Assembly: GCF_009831575.1 (NCBI RefSeq)
Contig: NZ_WUUT01000001.1
Location: 829,345-893,344, forward strand
Direction: 5' to 3'
DNA: 64,000 bases
DNA from: Halovenus carboxidivorans
GTDB taxonomy: Archaea; Halobacteriota; Halobacteria; Halobacteriales; Haloarculaceae
The translations under genes were made by a program, and so were the position numbers. This document shows, one piece after another, positions 46,898 through 55,669 of this stretch (position 1 is its first letter; each line of letters starts with the position of its first letter). A model generated the notes under the pieces. It searched no databases. It was given only the letters and a program-made list of their open reading frames with translations, and had not been told where the DNA came from.

Positions 46898-48244
46898 TTA
46901 CTTCAGCAGCGTCGCACCGTCGAGGGAACTACGGTCGTACTCCATGTCCAGCAGCGTGAGGATACTGGGGGCGATGTCGTACAGATCGGCGTCCGAGACG
47001 CGCGCGTCCGGATCGTCGATGTACAGGCAGGCGTTGTCGAAACTGTGCATCCCGTTTCGCGGGCCGGTGCCGAACACCTCACCGTCGCCGCCGAAGCCGG
47101 CTTTCAGATCGAAGCCGTGGTTCGGAATCGCCACCAGATCCGGCGCGATGTCGTCGTGGTCGCCCCGGAAGGCGTCCTCTTTCGTCTCGACGCGGTCGAC
47201 GACCTCCTCGCCGTCGGGTCCGGTCAGCGATTCGAGGGCCTCCTTGAGTTCGGCGCGGGTCTCCTGGTACTCCGACTCCGGAACGCTCCCGCGTGGCTCG
47301 CGGCCTTCGAGGTTGATGTAGAACCGGCCCGGGATGAGCGAGTACGCCCGCGTCTCGTCCGCGATGTCTCCGAGTTCGTCCGGATCGTCGCCCTCGTATT
47401 CGAGCCAGCCCTCCTGTTCGAGCCACTCGTTGAAGTGAACCTCGTACTCGAGCGTCGTGAAACCGTGATCCGAGGCGACGACCAGGGTCACGTCGTCGGG
47501 GAGCATCTCCCTGATCTGGCCGATGTAGTCGTCGACTTTCCGGTAAAAGTCCATGAACTCCTCGTAGTACTCCCCGTCCTGTTCGTAGTCTCTGAACAGG
47601 AAGTGGTTCACCCGGTCGGTGGTCATGAACACGCCGAAGAACAGATCCCAGTCGTCCTCCGCGAGGTAGTGCTCGAACGCCTCGAACCGCTTGTCGATGG
47701 TCTCGTGGGCGTCCTCGATGAAGTCGGTCTTGTCCTCGTCGTGACCGAGTTTCGCGTTGACGTCGATCCGGTAGCCCATCCCTTCGAGATACTCGCGGAG
47801 TTCGTCGGGGTAGGCGGCCTTGTCGACGCCGGGTGAGAGAAAGCCCGAGACCTGTCGCTGAATCTCCCGGTCCGGCGGGAACGTCACGGGGACGTTCATC
47901 ACCGTCGCCTCGCGGCCCGCGTCGTCGACGCGGGTCCAGAGCCGTTTCGCCTGCACGTCCCGACCCATCGGAACGTACGTCTCGTAGGAGCCGACCTCCC
48001 GGTCCTGGAACCCGTACACGCCCGTCTCTCCGGGGTTCATCCCCGTCGTCAGGGCCGGCCAGCAGGCGCTCGACTCCGGCGGGACGATACTGTCGATGGC
48101 TCCGCCGCTGCCCTCGCGTTCGATGGCCGCGAAGTTCGGGAACTCCTCGGGGTGGTCGGCGAGCAGGCTATACGGTACGCCGTCGATACCGATGAACGCG
48201 ACTCGTGGCCCGTCGTCGCCACGAATCCGGTCGAACAATCCCAT
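46898..48244 (-). CDS. Alkaline phosphatase-superfamily phosphodiesterase
   Basis: The 448-aa protein belongs to the type I phosphodiesterase/nucleotide pyrophosphatase group. The metal-binding aspartate is in VAFIGIDGVPYSLL, the nucleophile region in CWPALTTGMNPGETGVYGF, and DHG-type metal ligands are in LVVASDHGFTTLEYEV. No signal sequence is evident, so it is likely cytoplasmic. The substrate is unknown. ATG 48244 gives MGLFDRIRGD. Confidence 0.92.
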   Translation of the reverse strand: MGLFDRIRGDDGPRVAFIGIDGVPYSLLADHPEEFPNFAAIEREGSGGAIDSIVPPESSACWPALTTGMNPGETGVYGFQDREVGSYETYVPMGRDVQAKRLWTRVDDAGREATVMNVPVTFPPDREIQRQVSGFLSPGVDKAAYPDELREYLEGMGYRIDVNAKLGHDEDKTDFIEDAHETIDKRFEAFEHYLAEDDWDLFFGVFMTTDRVNHFLFRDYEQDGEYYEEFMDFYRKVDDYIGQIREMLPDDVTLVVASDHGFTTLEYEVHFNEWLEQEGWLEYEGDDPDELGDIADETRAYSLIPGRFYINLEGREPRGSVPESEYQETRAELKEALESLTGPDGEEVVDRVETKEDAFRGDHDDIAPDLVAIPNHGFDLKAGFGGDGEVFGTGPRNGMHSFDNACLYIDDPDARVSDADLYDIAPSILTLLDMEYDRSSLDGATLLK

Positions 48245-48324
48245 ATGACCGCTACTGGTGTATCCCACAAGAAGCTTCTTCTCTCTGCACGCTGGTTCCG
48301 CCTGTCACCAGACGCCAGCGGATC

Positions 48325-48483
48325 TCAACGGTCGGCCGACTGGTCGTCGCCTTCTCCGGAACTGCCCTCCGGATCGAAGTTCTCCGGGACGACGGTCACG
48401 TGGTCGACTCCGACGGTCTGGTTGCTCGCTGCCATCACGATTCGAACGTGGTCGCGCTCCCCCAAGTAATTACCCATGCTCAT
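48325..48483 (-). CDS. Possible small acidic protein
   Basis: This 52-aa ORF begins MSMGNYLGERDHVRIVMAAS and ends in an acidic tail (EGSSGEGDDQSADR). The central strand-like VDHVTVVPENF looks protein-like, and the composition is acidic as in other genes here. A perfect 9-1-9 palindrome (48489-48507) begins 6 nt before the ATG. Nothing else in the 413 nt between 48244 and 48658 looks like a gene. It could be a chance ORF. Confidence 0.4.
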   Translation of the reverse strand: MSMGNYLGERDHVRIVMAASNQTVGVDHVTVVPENFDPEGSSGEGDDQSADR

Positions 48484-48488
48484 AACTA

Positions 48489-48507
48489 ATCGGCAACCGT
48501 TGCCGAT
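48489..48507. promoter_or_regulatory. 19-bp palindrome, possible operator
   Basis: ATCGGCAAC-C-GTTGCCGAT is a perfect 9-bp inverted repeat around one base. It lies just upstream of the small ORF at 48483 (minus strand) and 151 bp upstream of the zinc-ribbon gene at 48658. Its size and symmetry fit a repressor dimer site. Confidence 0.45.
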
Positions 48508-48657
48508 ATTCCCGACGGACATATCCGCCGTTCGAGTGTCTTCGTGCACCGATCTCCCGTGGGGTTGCGTGCCACTGTCTGGTGGTGGACGCGTTCGATG
48601 CCCCCGGAGTGGTCTCACACGAACACGTTTTTGTGCGTACGACTGAAAGTATCGGAT

Positions 48658-48855
48658 ATGTCAGAGCGGGTGTTCGTCTGTCTGGACTGCGGGACGCGCG
48701 TCGAGACGTTTCTCGAACCGTGTCCAGACTGCGACTCCGAGCAGTTCAAGAGCACGACCGCGGACTCCGGGGACGAGCGCGAGGAACCGCTCACGGAGGA
48801 ACTCGCCAAACTGACCCGTCCGGTGAACCCGATTGCGCCGGCCGCTGGCGATTGA
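48658..48855 (+). CDS. Small rubrerythrin-like zinc-ribbon protein
   Basis: The 65-aa protein has two CxxC pairs, VCLDCGTRVE and PCPDCDSEQF, forming a rubredoxin-like zinc ribbon, followed by an acidic tail. The starting ATG at 48658 gives MSERVFVCLDC. Such short ribbons are widespread in haloarchaea without a known function. It is followed 33 nt later by a convergent SDR gene. Confidence 0.82.
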   Translation: MSERVFVCLDCGTRVETFLEPCPDCDSEQFKSTTADSGDEREEPLTEELAKLTRPVNPIAPAAGD

Positions 48856-48888
48856 CCGCCCACGTTTCGGTAGCTTCGGCGGCCGTGG

Positions 48889-49605
48889 TTAGAACAGCCT
48901 GCGTTTGAGCACGTCGGGCATCACCGTCAGTGCCGTCGCGACCAGTCGCCACCGTCTGGTGACGAACTGCTGTCGCTTCTTCTCCTCGATGGCTTCCCGG
49001 ATCAACTCCGCTGCCGTCTCCGGCGAACACATCCAGAACTCCCCGCCAGCGAGGTCGGTGTCGACGAATCCGGGCTCCACCGTCGTGACCGTGATATCGG
49101 CGTCGAGATGCCGGGACCTGTAGCGGAGCCCGTCGAGGTAGTTCGAGACGTAGGCTTTCGAGGCGTAGTAGGCGGGGACCCGGCTACTGCCGACGTAGGA
49201 CGCGACCGAGGAGACGCCGACCAACTGACCGTGGCCCTGCTGTTCGAAGTAGTTCATCGCCGCGACGGCCATCGCCGTAAACCCCCGGACGTTGGTGTCG
49301 ATGGTGTCCCGCTCGGGTTCCCAGTCTAACTCCGGGTTCCCCGGTCCGATTCCGGCGTTGACGACGACCACGTCGACGCCGTCCATCTCTCCGGCGAGAC
49401 TCCTGAAGGCGTCTCTGGCGGTCTCCGTCTCGGTCACGTCCATTCGTTTCACGTACGCACGCGTGGGCAGCCCCTCGGCAATCTCCCGCAGCGTCTCGAC
49501 CGACCGGGCGGTCAGTCCGACCTCGTAGCCCTCTGTCGCCAGTTCGTGTGCCAGCGCTTCTCCGATCCCCGACGACGCCCCGATCACCATCGCTCGGTCT
49601 GTCAT
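48889..49605 (-). CDS. SDR-family oxidoreductase
   Basis: The 238-aa short-chain dehydrogenase has the cofactor motif VIGASSGIGEALAHEL, the VVVNAGIGPGN segment and the catalytic YYASKAYVSNYLDGLRY (Tyr-x3-Lys). The C-terminus is hydrophobic/basic (RRWRLVATALTVMPDVLKRR), perhaps membrane-associated, as in YqjQ/DltE-like SDRs. The substrate is unknown. Confidence 0.92.
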   Translation of the reverse strand: MTDRAMVIGASSGIGEALAHELATEGYEVGLTARSVETLREIAEGLPTRAYVKRMDVTETETARDAFRSLAGEMDGVDVVVVNAGIGPGNPELDWEPERDTIDTNVRGFTAMAVAAMNYFEQQGHGQLVGVSSVASYVGSSRVPAYYASKAYVSNYLDGLRYRSRHLDADITVTTVEPGFVDTDLAGGEFWMCSPETAAELIREAIEEKKRQQFVTRRWRLVATALTVMPDVLKRRLF

Positions 49606-49663
49606 GGCTCGCGGTTCGCCCGGCCGCCGTTTGACTCTTTTCGTCGGCCCCGACCGAACCCGC

Positions 49664-50701
49664 TTACGCCGACGACGGCTCCGGTTCCGGCGGCAGGTAG
49701 ATGTGGACGACGTTCCCGTCGTCCCGGCGCTCGAACTCGATTTCGCCGCCGAGTGATTCGATGCACCACTTCATCACGAACAGCCCCACGCCGGTACCGT
49801 GTGTGGTGCTCGTCACCTCGGCGAACTCCCCGAGCGCCTCGATTTCCATCTCGGGAATCTGCGGGTTCCGATCCGCGATCCGAATTTCGACGCGGCCGGT
49901 GTTGGGCGAGGGGCCGATCGAGATCTCGACGCGGGGGGAGTCGTCCCCGTGGACGACTGCATTCTCGACTGCGTGTCCGAGCGCGTGCTCGAACGCCTCG
50001 TCGACCCGAATCCACATCTGCCGGCGACGCTCGACGGTGATCTCGGCCTCTGGATACGCTTCCGACAGATCTGTGACTACGGCCTCGACGGCGGCGCTCG
50101 CTTCGACTGTCGACCGGTCCGACTCCGAACGCGTCGTCGCGCGCTGGATCTGCTTGACCTCCGAGGCGATGTCACCGAGTTCGACCGCGGTCGACTCGAT
50201 CACCGCCGCGGACCGACGGATCTCCGCACACTCGGTCGTCGACCGGATAGTCCCCGCGTGTCCGGCGATGACCGACGTTTCGTTGCGGAGGTTGTGTCGC
50301 AGGATGCGCCAGAACAGCGTCTCCCGCCGACTGGCGGTGTAGTAGTCCGTGATGTCGCGCATCTCCGCGAGCACCGTCTCCCCGTCCGTCCGCTGTGAGA
50401 GATTCACGCGAACCCAGATCAGCGTCCCGTCGGCGCGTTTGATCCGCCACTTGAACTGCTGTGGCTCTCCGGCCGCCGCCGCTCGTAGCCGCTCCTCGAA
50501 ATCCGGTTCGGCGAACGCGCCCGTGTTGGCCGTGTACCGGTCGACAGAAAGTGTTCTGAGGCGATCCACGGAGTACCCGAGGATCGACTCGAACCGCTCG
50601 TTCGCGTCCATCACCGTCGCCTCGGACGGATCGTACAGCGCGATTCCGGTCTGCAACGCGTCGTACTCCGCTGACAACCCGGACCCCTCTTCGAGAGACA
50701 T
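49664..50701 (-). CDS. PAS-domain sensor histidine kinase
   Basis: The 345-aa protein has one PAS domain (about 15-125, with FKWRIKRADGTLIWVRVNLS), a dimerisation/phosphoacceptor helix with an H-box (FWRILRHNLRNETSVIAGHA) and an ATPase domain with N-box (HALGHAVENAVVHGDDSP) and G-box (THGTGVGLFVMKWC). No membrane segments are seen, so it senses in the cytoplasm. No cognate response regulator is adjacent. ATG 50701 was preferred over 50785, as the extra residues are not domain-like. Confidence 0.9.
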   Translation of the reverse strand: MSLEEGSGLSAEYDALQTGIALYDPSEATVMDANERFESILGYSVDRLRTLSVDRYTANTGAFAEPDFEERLRAAAAGEPQQFKWRIKRADGTLIWVRVNLSQRTDGETVLAEMRDITDYYTASRRETLFWRILRHNLRNETSVIAGHAGTIRSTTECAEIRRSAAVIESTAVELGDIASEVKQIQRATTRSESDRSTVEASAAVEAVVTDLSEAYPEAEITVERRRQMWIRVDEAFEHALGHAVENAVVHGDDSPRVEISIGPSPNTGRVEIRIADRNPQIPEMEIEALGEFAEVTSTTHGTGVGLFVMKWCIESLGGEIEFERRDDGNVVHIYLPPEPEPSSA

Positions 50702-50775
50702 ATGAGCATACGCGTCTATCGAAACTGTGCGTAATTGCTTTGCTAAGACCAGTACGTAACGCTCTCTGTCGCCCT

Positions 50776-50793
50776 GACGGCTCAATAGCCGTC
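50776..50793. repeat. Short perfect hairpin in the gap between genes
   Basis: GACGGCT-CAAT-AGCCGTC is a perfect 7-bp stem with a 4-nt loop. It lies in the 229-nt gap between the divergent histidine kinase and dehalogenase genes. No gene is visible in this gap. Confidence 0.4.
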
Positions 50794-50930
50794 CCGAGAC
50801 CTCACGAGCCGCAGTCCCCCCGTGTCGAAGCCGTTGGCCAGTGTTTTACAGTAGCCCGCGTTTACTTTCCCGCGGTAAGATATCGTTCAGTATCCCAAAC
50901 AATTTAAAGATTGCCCGTGACGTAGCCGCT

Positions 50931-51839
50931 ATGGGCCTGGTAACCACACCCGAAGAGCGGTTCGAGGACGTGCCGGACTACGACTATCCCTACGAGCGCG
51001 TGCCGGTGACGGACGACGGCGCGAAGATGGCCTACGTCGATGTCGAACCGACGGGAGAGGACGCCGACGAGACGTTTCTGCTGTTGCACGGGGAGCCGTC
51101 GTGGGGGTTTCTCTACCGGAAGATGATCCCCACGCTGGCCGAGCGCGGGCGGGTGGTCGTTCCGGATCTGCTCGGTCTCGGCCGGTCGGATAAGTACACC
51201 GACACCGACGAGTACAGTTTCCACCTGCACTACGACTCGCTGGAGACGCTGTTGTTCGACGAACTGGATCTCGAGGAGATCACGCTGGTCTGTCAGGACT
51301 GGGGCGGCATTCTCGGCCTGGCGCTTGCGGGACACAACCCCGACCGGTTCGCCCGACTCGTGCCGATGAACACCGGCGTCCCGGACGGGACACAGCGGAT
51401 GAGCGAGGACTGGCACGAGTTCGCGGACTTCGTCGAGCGCGTCGACGAACTCCCGATCGGGATGCTCATCCAGAACGCGACCGCGACGGAACTCTCCGAG
51501 GAGGTCATCGCGGCCTACGAAGCGCCCTTCCACACCGAGGAGTCCAAGGCCGGTGCCCGCATCTTCCCGCGGTTGATTCCGACCTCTCCCGACGACCCCG
51601 GAGCGGATCACATGGCCGCCGCGAAGGAGCGACTCTCCGAGTGGGAGAAACCCGCATTCGTCCTCTTTTCGGACTCCGATCCGATCACCGGCAACGCTCG
51701 TGATCCGATCCGTGATCTGATTCCGACAGCCAGCGACCAGCCCGATATCTGGATCGAAGACGCCATGCACTTCCTGCAGGAGGACGCGGGCGAGGAGATT
51801 GCCGAGGAGGTCGTCGACTTCGTCGACCGCACGTCCTGA
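50931..51839 (+). CDS. Haloalkane dehalogenase-like alpha/beta hydrolase
   Basis: The 302-aa protein resembles haloalkane dehalogenases. It has HGEPSWGFLYRKM with the halide-stabilising Trp, the nucleophile aspartate in VCQDWGGILG (D-W-G-G), an acid in FSDSDPITG and the catalytic histidine in EDAMHFLQED. Natural substrate is unknown; other hydrolases of this fold share the pattern. ATG 50931 is about 22 nt after TTTAAAG (50903-50909), a leaderless promoter. Confidence 0.93.
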   Translation: MGLVTTPEERFEDVPDYDYPYERVPVTDDGAKMAYVDVEPTGEDADETFLLLHGEPSWGFLYRKMIPTLAERGRVVVPDLLGLGRSDKYTDTDEYSFHLHYDSLETLLFDELDLEEITLVCQDWGGILGLALAGHNPDRFARLVPMNTGVPDGTQRMSEDWHEFADFVERVDELPIGMLIQNATATELSEEVIAAYEAPFHTEESKAGARIFPRLIPTSPDDPGADHMAAAKERLSEWEKPAFVLFSDSDPITGNARDPIRDLIPTASDQPDIWIEDAMHFLQEDAGEEIAEEVVDFVDRTS

Positions 51840-51901
51840 GACCGCTCTGTTCTCCGAGACGTTCGGACACGCTCTTGGGACTGGCGTGAGTACCGACAGC
51901 T

Positions 51902-52954
51902 ATGTCACCGTCGTTCGACACCGAGTTGTTGAAAGAACTGACAGAAACCAGCGGCGTTCCCGGCTACGAGGACCGGATTCGCGAGGTCGTCCGCCGGGAA
52001 CTCGAACCCGAAGTCGACCGAATCCGGACCGACAGCATGGGCAACGTCGTCGGCACTATCGAGGGCGACTCCGACACCGAGGTCGTCGTCGCCGCACACA
52101 TGGACGAGATCGGGTTCATGGTCCGTCACGTCACCGAAGACGGCTTCGTCCAGGTCGACGCCCTCGGCGGGTGGGACGCGCGCGTCCTCAAGGCCCAGCG
52201 GGTCACCGTCCACACGGACGAGGGCGACCTCACCGGCCTGATCGGGTCGCCGCCGCCGCACACTCTCGACGAGGACCAACTCGACGCCGACCCGGAGGTC
52301 GAGGACGTGTACATCGATCTGGGGCTGGACGGCGAGACCGCACGGGAACGGGTCTCTCGCGGTGATCTCGTTACGCTCGAACAGTCGACGGAGTTGGTCG
52401 GGGAGACGGTCACCGGGAAAGCACTCGACGACCGCGTCTGTCTGTTCGCGATCCTCGAAGCCGCCCGACGGATCGACGACCCCGAGGTGACGATCCACTT
52501 CGCCGCGACCGTCCAGGAGGAGGTCGGCATCCGCGGCGCGCAGGCGCTGGGCTTCGATCTGGACGTGGACCTCGCCATCGCGCTGGACGTGACCGTCGCC
52601 AACGACGTGCCCGGGTTCGAGCCCGGCGACCACGTCACCGAACTCGGGGACGGCACGGCGATCAAACTCAAGGATTCGAGTGTCATCACGAACCCCAAGG
52701 TCAACGACCGGCTCCGGGAAGTGGCCGAGGAGGAGGGGATCGACTACCAGATCGAAGTGCTCCCCGCGGGCGGGACCGACACCGCAGGGTTCCAGCGGTT
52801 CGGCGGTGCCGCTCCGGTCGGCGCGCTCTCGATTCCGACGCGGTATCTCCACACCGTCACCGAGAGCGCCCACGTCGACGATATCGAGGCGACGATCGAT
52901 CTGCTCGCGGCCGTGCTCGAAACCGAACGTGCGGAGCAATCCTATCGGCTGTAA
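51902..52954 (+). CDS. M42-family metallopeptidase
   Basis: The 350-aa protein is an M42 glutamyl aminopeptidase/endoglucanase-like enzyme. Metal ligands and catalytic residues are visible in VVAAHMDEIGFMVRH, TVQEEVGIRGAQ, ALDVTVANDVPG and PAGGTDTAGFQRFG, with a final histidine in TRYLHTVTESAHVDD. Family members form large tetrahedral (TET) peptidases that degrade peptides. The gene follows the dehalogenase by 62 nt on the same strand. Confidence 0.95.
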   Translation: MSPSFDTELLKELTETSGVPGYEDRIREVVRRELEPEVDRIRTDSMGNVVGTIEGDSDTEVVVAAHMDEIGFMVRHVTEDGFVQVDALGGWDARVLKAQRVTVHTDEGDLTGLIGSPPPHTLDEDQLDADPEVEDVYIDLGLDGETARERVSRGDLVTLEQSTELVGETVTGKALDDRVCLFAILEAARRIDDPEVTIHFAATVQEEVGIRGAQALGFDLDVDLAIALDVTVANDVPGFEPGDHVTELGDGTAIKLKDSSVITNPKVNDRLREVAEEEGIDYQIEVLPAGGTDTAGFQRFGGAAPVGALSIPTRYLHTVTESAHVDDIEATIDLLAAVLETERAEQSYRL

Positions 52955-52968
52955 GCACCTCGCCGGAA

Positions 52969-54126
52969 TTAGACTTCGTAACCGGCGTACTCCATCAGAT
53001 TGGCGAAGATATCCGTGTCCATCGCGCTCTCGTAGACGATTCCGCCGAGCATACCGCCGGGGTAGGTCTGGCCGTTCATCACGTGGTTGACCTTGTGGCA
53101 GTGCATCAGGTAGATTCCGGGGTCGACCGTCGCGTCGAACTCGATAGTCTTCCGACCGCCGGGCACGATGTTCGCCACGTCCTGCTCGTGGACGGCGGCG
53201 TCGGGGATCTGTGCGCCGTCCTTTTCGATGACCCGGAAGCGGTGGTTGTGGATGTGCATCGGGTGGCTCATGTAGCCCGCGTTGACCAGGTGGACCCGGA
53301 CGGTCTCGCCCTGTTTGACGATGATCGGCGAACCCTGTTCGGGGTGAAGCGTCCGCGGGGCGGATTTGCCGTTTATCGTGAACACGTCGGGCCGGCGGTT
53401 CCGCGGGTCGTAACTGACGTCCTCGCCGGCGAACTGACGGGGGAGCCGCGAGTCCCAGTCCCGAAGCGTCATGAAGTACTCCTTGTCGGCCGGCTCGTAC
53501 CCCTTGGGATCGACCCGCAGGATCCCGTACATTCCCATCTCCATGTGTCGGTGCGTCTGGTAGTGACAGTGGTAGAGATGGGTGCCGGGCACGTTCGCCG
53601 GAATCTCGTAGGTGTGTTTCTCGCCGGGCTGGACCGTGATGCCGGTGGTGGTCGGGACGCCGTCGTTCTCCCAGGTCTTCGTGACTCCGTGGAAGTGCAG
53701 CGTATGCGGCATCTGTCCGTCGGTGAGATCCAGCGTCACCTCCATGTCCTCGCCTTCGGTCGTTCGCAGGATCGGACCGGGCACGCTCGGCTTTCCGCCG
53801 TCGGCACTGAACGCCCAGACCTGCGGGAGTTCGACGGGTCCACCCATCGAGTCCAGCGGATGGACGTCGTGTCTGGCTGGCTGTGACTGGATCGTCACCT
53901 GGTTGCCCTGCTCGTCGACGTTGACGACCTCCGGCGGAGCCGTCGTCGGGAGATCTGTCTGGCTCGCCGACTCCGTGGTCGGAGTCTGCGACTGGGGAGT
54001 CCCCTGGCCGTCGTTGCTTTCGAGAGACGTGCAGCCTGCGATTCCGAGGATACCTGCGGTACCGGTTGCCTTGACGAAATCACGTCGCGACAACCCATCT
54101 CCGGGGGCGCCAATTGGGTTCGACAT
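52969..54126 (-). CDS. Tat-exported multicopper oxidase (lipoprotein-like)
   Basis: The 385-aa protein starts with a twin-arginine signal (SRRDFVKATG) and a lipobox-like GIAGC, so it is probably a cell-surface lipoprotein. Two cupredoxin domains carry the copper sites HTLHFHG, HLYHCHYQTHRHMEMGM, HPMHIHNH and LMHCHKVNH. It is a two-domain laccase/nitrite-reductase-like oxidase, and activity against phenols or metals is possible. A minus-strand TATA-like GTTTTATCAT (54149-54158) precedes the start by about 22 nt. Confidence 0.92.
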   Translation of the reverse strand: MSNPIGAPGDGLSRRDFVKATGTAGILGIAGCTSLESNDGQGTPQSQTPTTESASQTDLPTTAPPEVVNVDEQGNQVTIQSQPARHDVHPLDSMGGPVELPQVWAFSADGGKPSVPGPILRTTEGEDMEVTLDLTDGQMPHTLHFHGVTKTWENDGVPTTTGITVQPGEKHTYEIPANVPGTHLYHCHYQTHRHMEMGMYGILRVDPKGYEPADKEYFMTLRDWDSRLPRQFAGEDVSYDPRNRRPDVFTINGKSAPRTLHPEQGSPIIVKQGETVRVHLVNAGYMSHPMHIHNHRFRVIEKDGAQIPDAAVHEQDVANIVPGGRKTIEFDATVDPGIYLMHCHKVNHVMNGQTYPGGMLGGIVYESAMDTDIFANLMEYAGYEV

Positions 54127-54169
54127 TACAGTCGGTCGTATGTATCCCCATGATAAAACGGGCTCCCGC

Positions 54170-54209
54170 GTTCCCAACACCCGAGAACGATTCCAACCCG
54201 TTTGGGAAC
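54170..54209. promoter_or_regulatory. Inverted repeat upstream of the multicopper oxidase
   Basis: GTTCCCAA (54170-54177) and TTGGGAAC (54202-54209) are perfect 8-bp inverted repeats separated by 24 nt. They lie just upstream of the TATA-like box (54149-54158), a typical place for an activator or repressor. No gene is visible in the 186-nt gap. Confidence 0.35.
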
Positions 54210-54312
54210 CGCCCGACCGGGCCGCCATCCCAGCCCGTCCGACTGCTGGCTCATCCGGTCAGGTCGGTGGCGGGCAAGCGTGTGCTGATCCCAGCGCGGC
54301 CGCCGAGTCGGT

Positions 54313-54801
54313 TCACATCGAGAAGGTGTTGCCACACTCCGTGCAGGTGAACTCGAACCGGCCCTCGGCGTTGATCGTCGTGCCGTGCGGGAGTTCCTCC
54401 TCGCATTCCTGGCAGTGGATCATCGATTCGAGTTCCTCCCAGTCGTGCTGTGGAGCGGGCGCGCCGAGCGCCCAGCCGACGACCTCGTTGCCGTCCTCCT
54501 CGACGGCGTAGCCGGTCTGGAACTCGCCGGGTGCGAACCGGATCACCTCGCCCGCCTCGACGGTGACGTTCTCGCGCTCTTTGCCGACCTCGAACTCCGC
54601 GGTCCCGGACTCGATGTAGAAGACCTCCTCCTGGTCGTGGTGGGTGTGGAGTCCGCCGGAGAAGGAGTCCCCCGGACTCAACTCGAAGTAGTTCATCGCG
54701 AAGTGTTCGGTCCCGAGTTCGTCCGACACCGGCCGGCGAACGTCGTGGACCTGCAACGGGTTTACCTCGTTCCGAACGTCATCGATCGTGACTTTCTCCA
54801 T
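54313..54801 (-). CDS. Cupin with C-terminal zinc ribbon
   Basis: The 162-aa protein has a cupin domain (about 1-120) with the metal motif GLHTHHDQEEVFYIESG and a second motif in GEVIRFAPGEFQTG. The last 40 residues add a zinc ribbon (HCQECEEEL and TCTECGNTF). The fusion suggests a regulatory or metal-dependent role. The substrate is unknown. Confidence 0.9.
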   Translation of the reverse strand: MEKVTIDDVRNEVNPLQVHDVRRPVSDELGTEHFAMNYFELSPGDSFSGGLHTHHDQEEVFYIESGTAEFEVGKERENVTVEAGEVIRFAPGEFQTGYAVEEDGNEVVGWALGAPAPQHDWEELESMIHCQECEEELPHGTTINAEGRFEFTCTECGNTFSM

Positions 54802-54916
54802 ACCGGACCCCTCTGAGCGAACCGTGTTAACGCTACCGACTCCCCGGCACCGAGTAACGGTACACCCGTGCTCCCGCTCGGTCCGCTCGAAAAAATCGGC
54901 GGTGCCCCCCGTCCGA

Positions 54917-55450
54917 TCAGCCGAAGTGTTCCTCGTAGAGGTCCTGTGCGTGTTCGATCGCGTCCATCGCGGCCTGCTTGTCCTCCCAGCCGAGCGTCTC
55001 GACTTCCTTGCCCTCTTCGAGGTTCTTGTAGGTCGCGAAGAACTCGTCGATCTCGTCGAGGGTCTGCTGTGGGATGTCTCCGAGATCCTCGATGTGGTCG
55101 TATCGCGGGTCTTCGGTCGGGACCGCGATGACCTTGTCGTCCTGCTCGCCGTCGTCGTCCATCTTCATCAGCGCGACCGGGCGGGCCTCGATGACACAGC
55201 CCGGGAACGTCTGGTCCTCGACGAGAACGAGCACGTCGAAGGGATCCTCGTCGTCGTAATAGGACTGCGGAATGAAGCCGTAGTCCGACGGGTAGTGGAC
55301 GTTCGAGTGCAACACGCGGTCCAGCATCACGCCGGGGATGTCCTTGTCGTATTCGTACTTGTTGCGCTCGCCTTTGAGACACTCGACGACTGCGTAGATC
55401 TCTTCTGGCGGGTTCGGTCCGGTCTCTAGATCTTCCCAGAGGTTTGCCAT
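54917..55450 (-). CDS. ppa: Inorganic pyrophosphatase
   Basis: The 177-aa family I pyrophosphatase has the DYGFIPQSYYDDEDPFDVLV metal and substrate region and KMDDDGEQDDKVIAVPTEDP. It hydrolyses pyrophosphate and drives biosynthetic reactions. The first codons are ATG ATG; 55450 (MANLWEDL) or 55453 could be the start. The divergent padR gene is 219 nt away. Confidence 0.97.
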   Translation of the reverse strand: MANLWEDLETGPNPPEEIYAVVECLKGERNKYEYDKDIPGVMLDRVLHSNVHYPSDYGFIPQSYYDDEDPFDVLVLVEDQTFPGCVIEARPVALMKMDDDGEQDDKVIAVPTEDPRYDHIEDLGDIPQQTLDEIDEFFATYKNLEEGKEVETLGWEDKQAAMDAIEHAQDLYEEHFG

Positions 55451-55568
55451 CATTATCGTATCTGATTTTTTGGCCAAAAACTACTTTCGGTCTATCTTCC
55501 TAGCGGCGAACCAGGCACGCAGTCCGGAACGGTACGCTCTCCCCCAGGGAGAAATATGTATGCATTGC

Positions 55569-55592
55569 GGTAGTTACACCGGCGTAACTACC
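55569..55592. promoter_or_regulatory. 24-bp operator-like palindrome between ppa and padR
   Basis: GGTAGTTAC-N6-GTAACTACC is a perfect 9-bp inverted repeat. It lies 77 nt upstream of padR and 118 nt upstream of ppa. Its symmetry and position in a 219-nt divergent gap fit a winged-helix regulator site, possibly for PadR itself. Confidence 0.5.
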
Positions 55593-55669
55593 CCCGTGTC
55601 CCGGTTATTTCGTGACAACGATAGGATGGATTGGCAAGCGTTAAGTAGATAGATGACATTCGACCAAGT

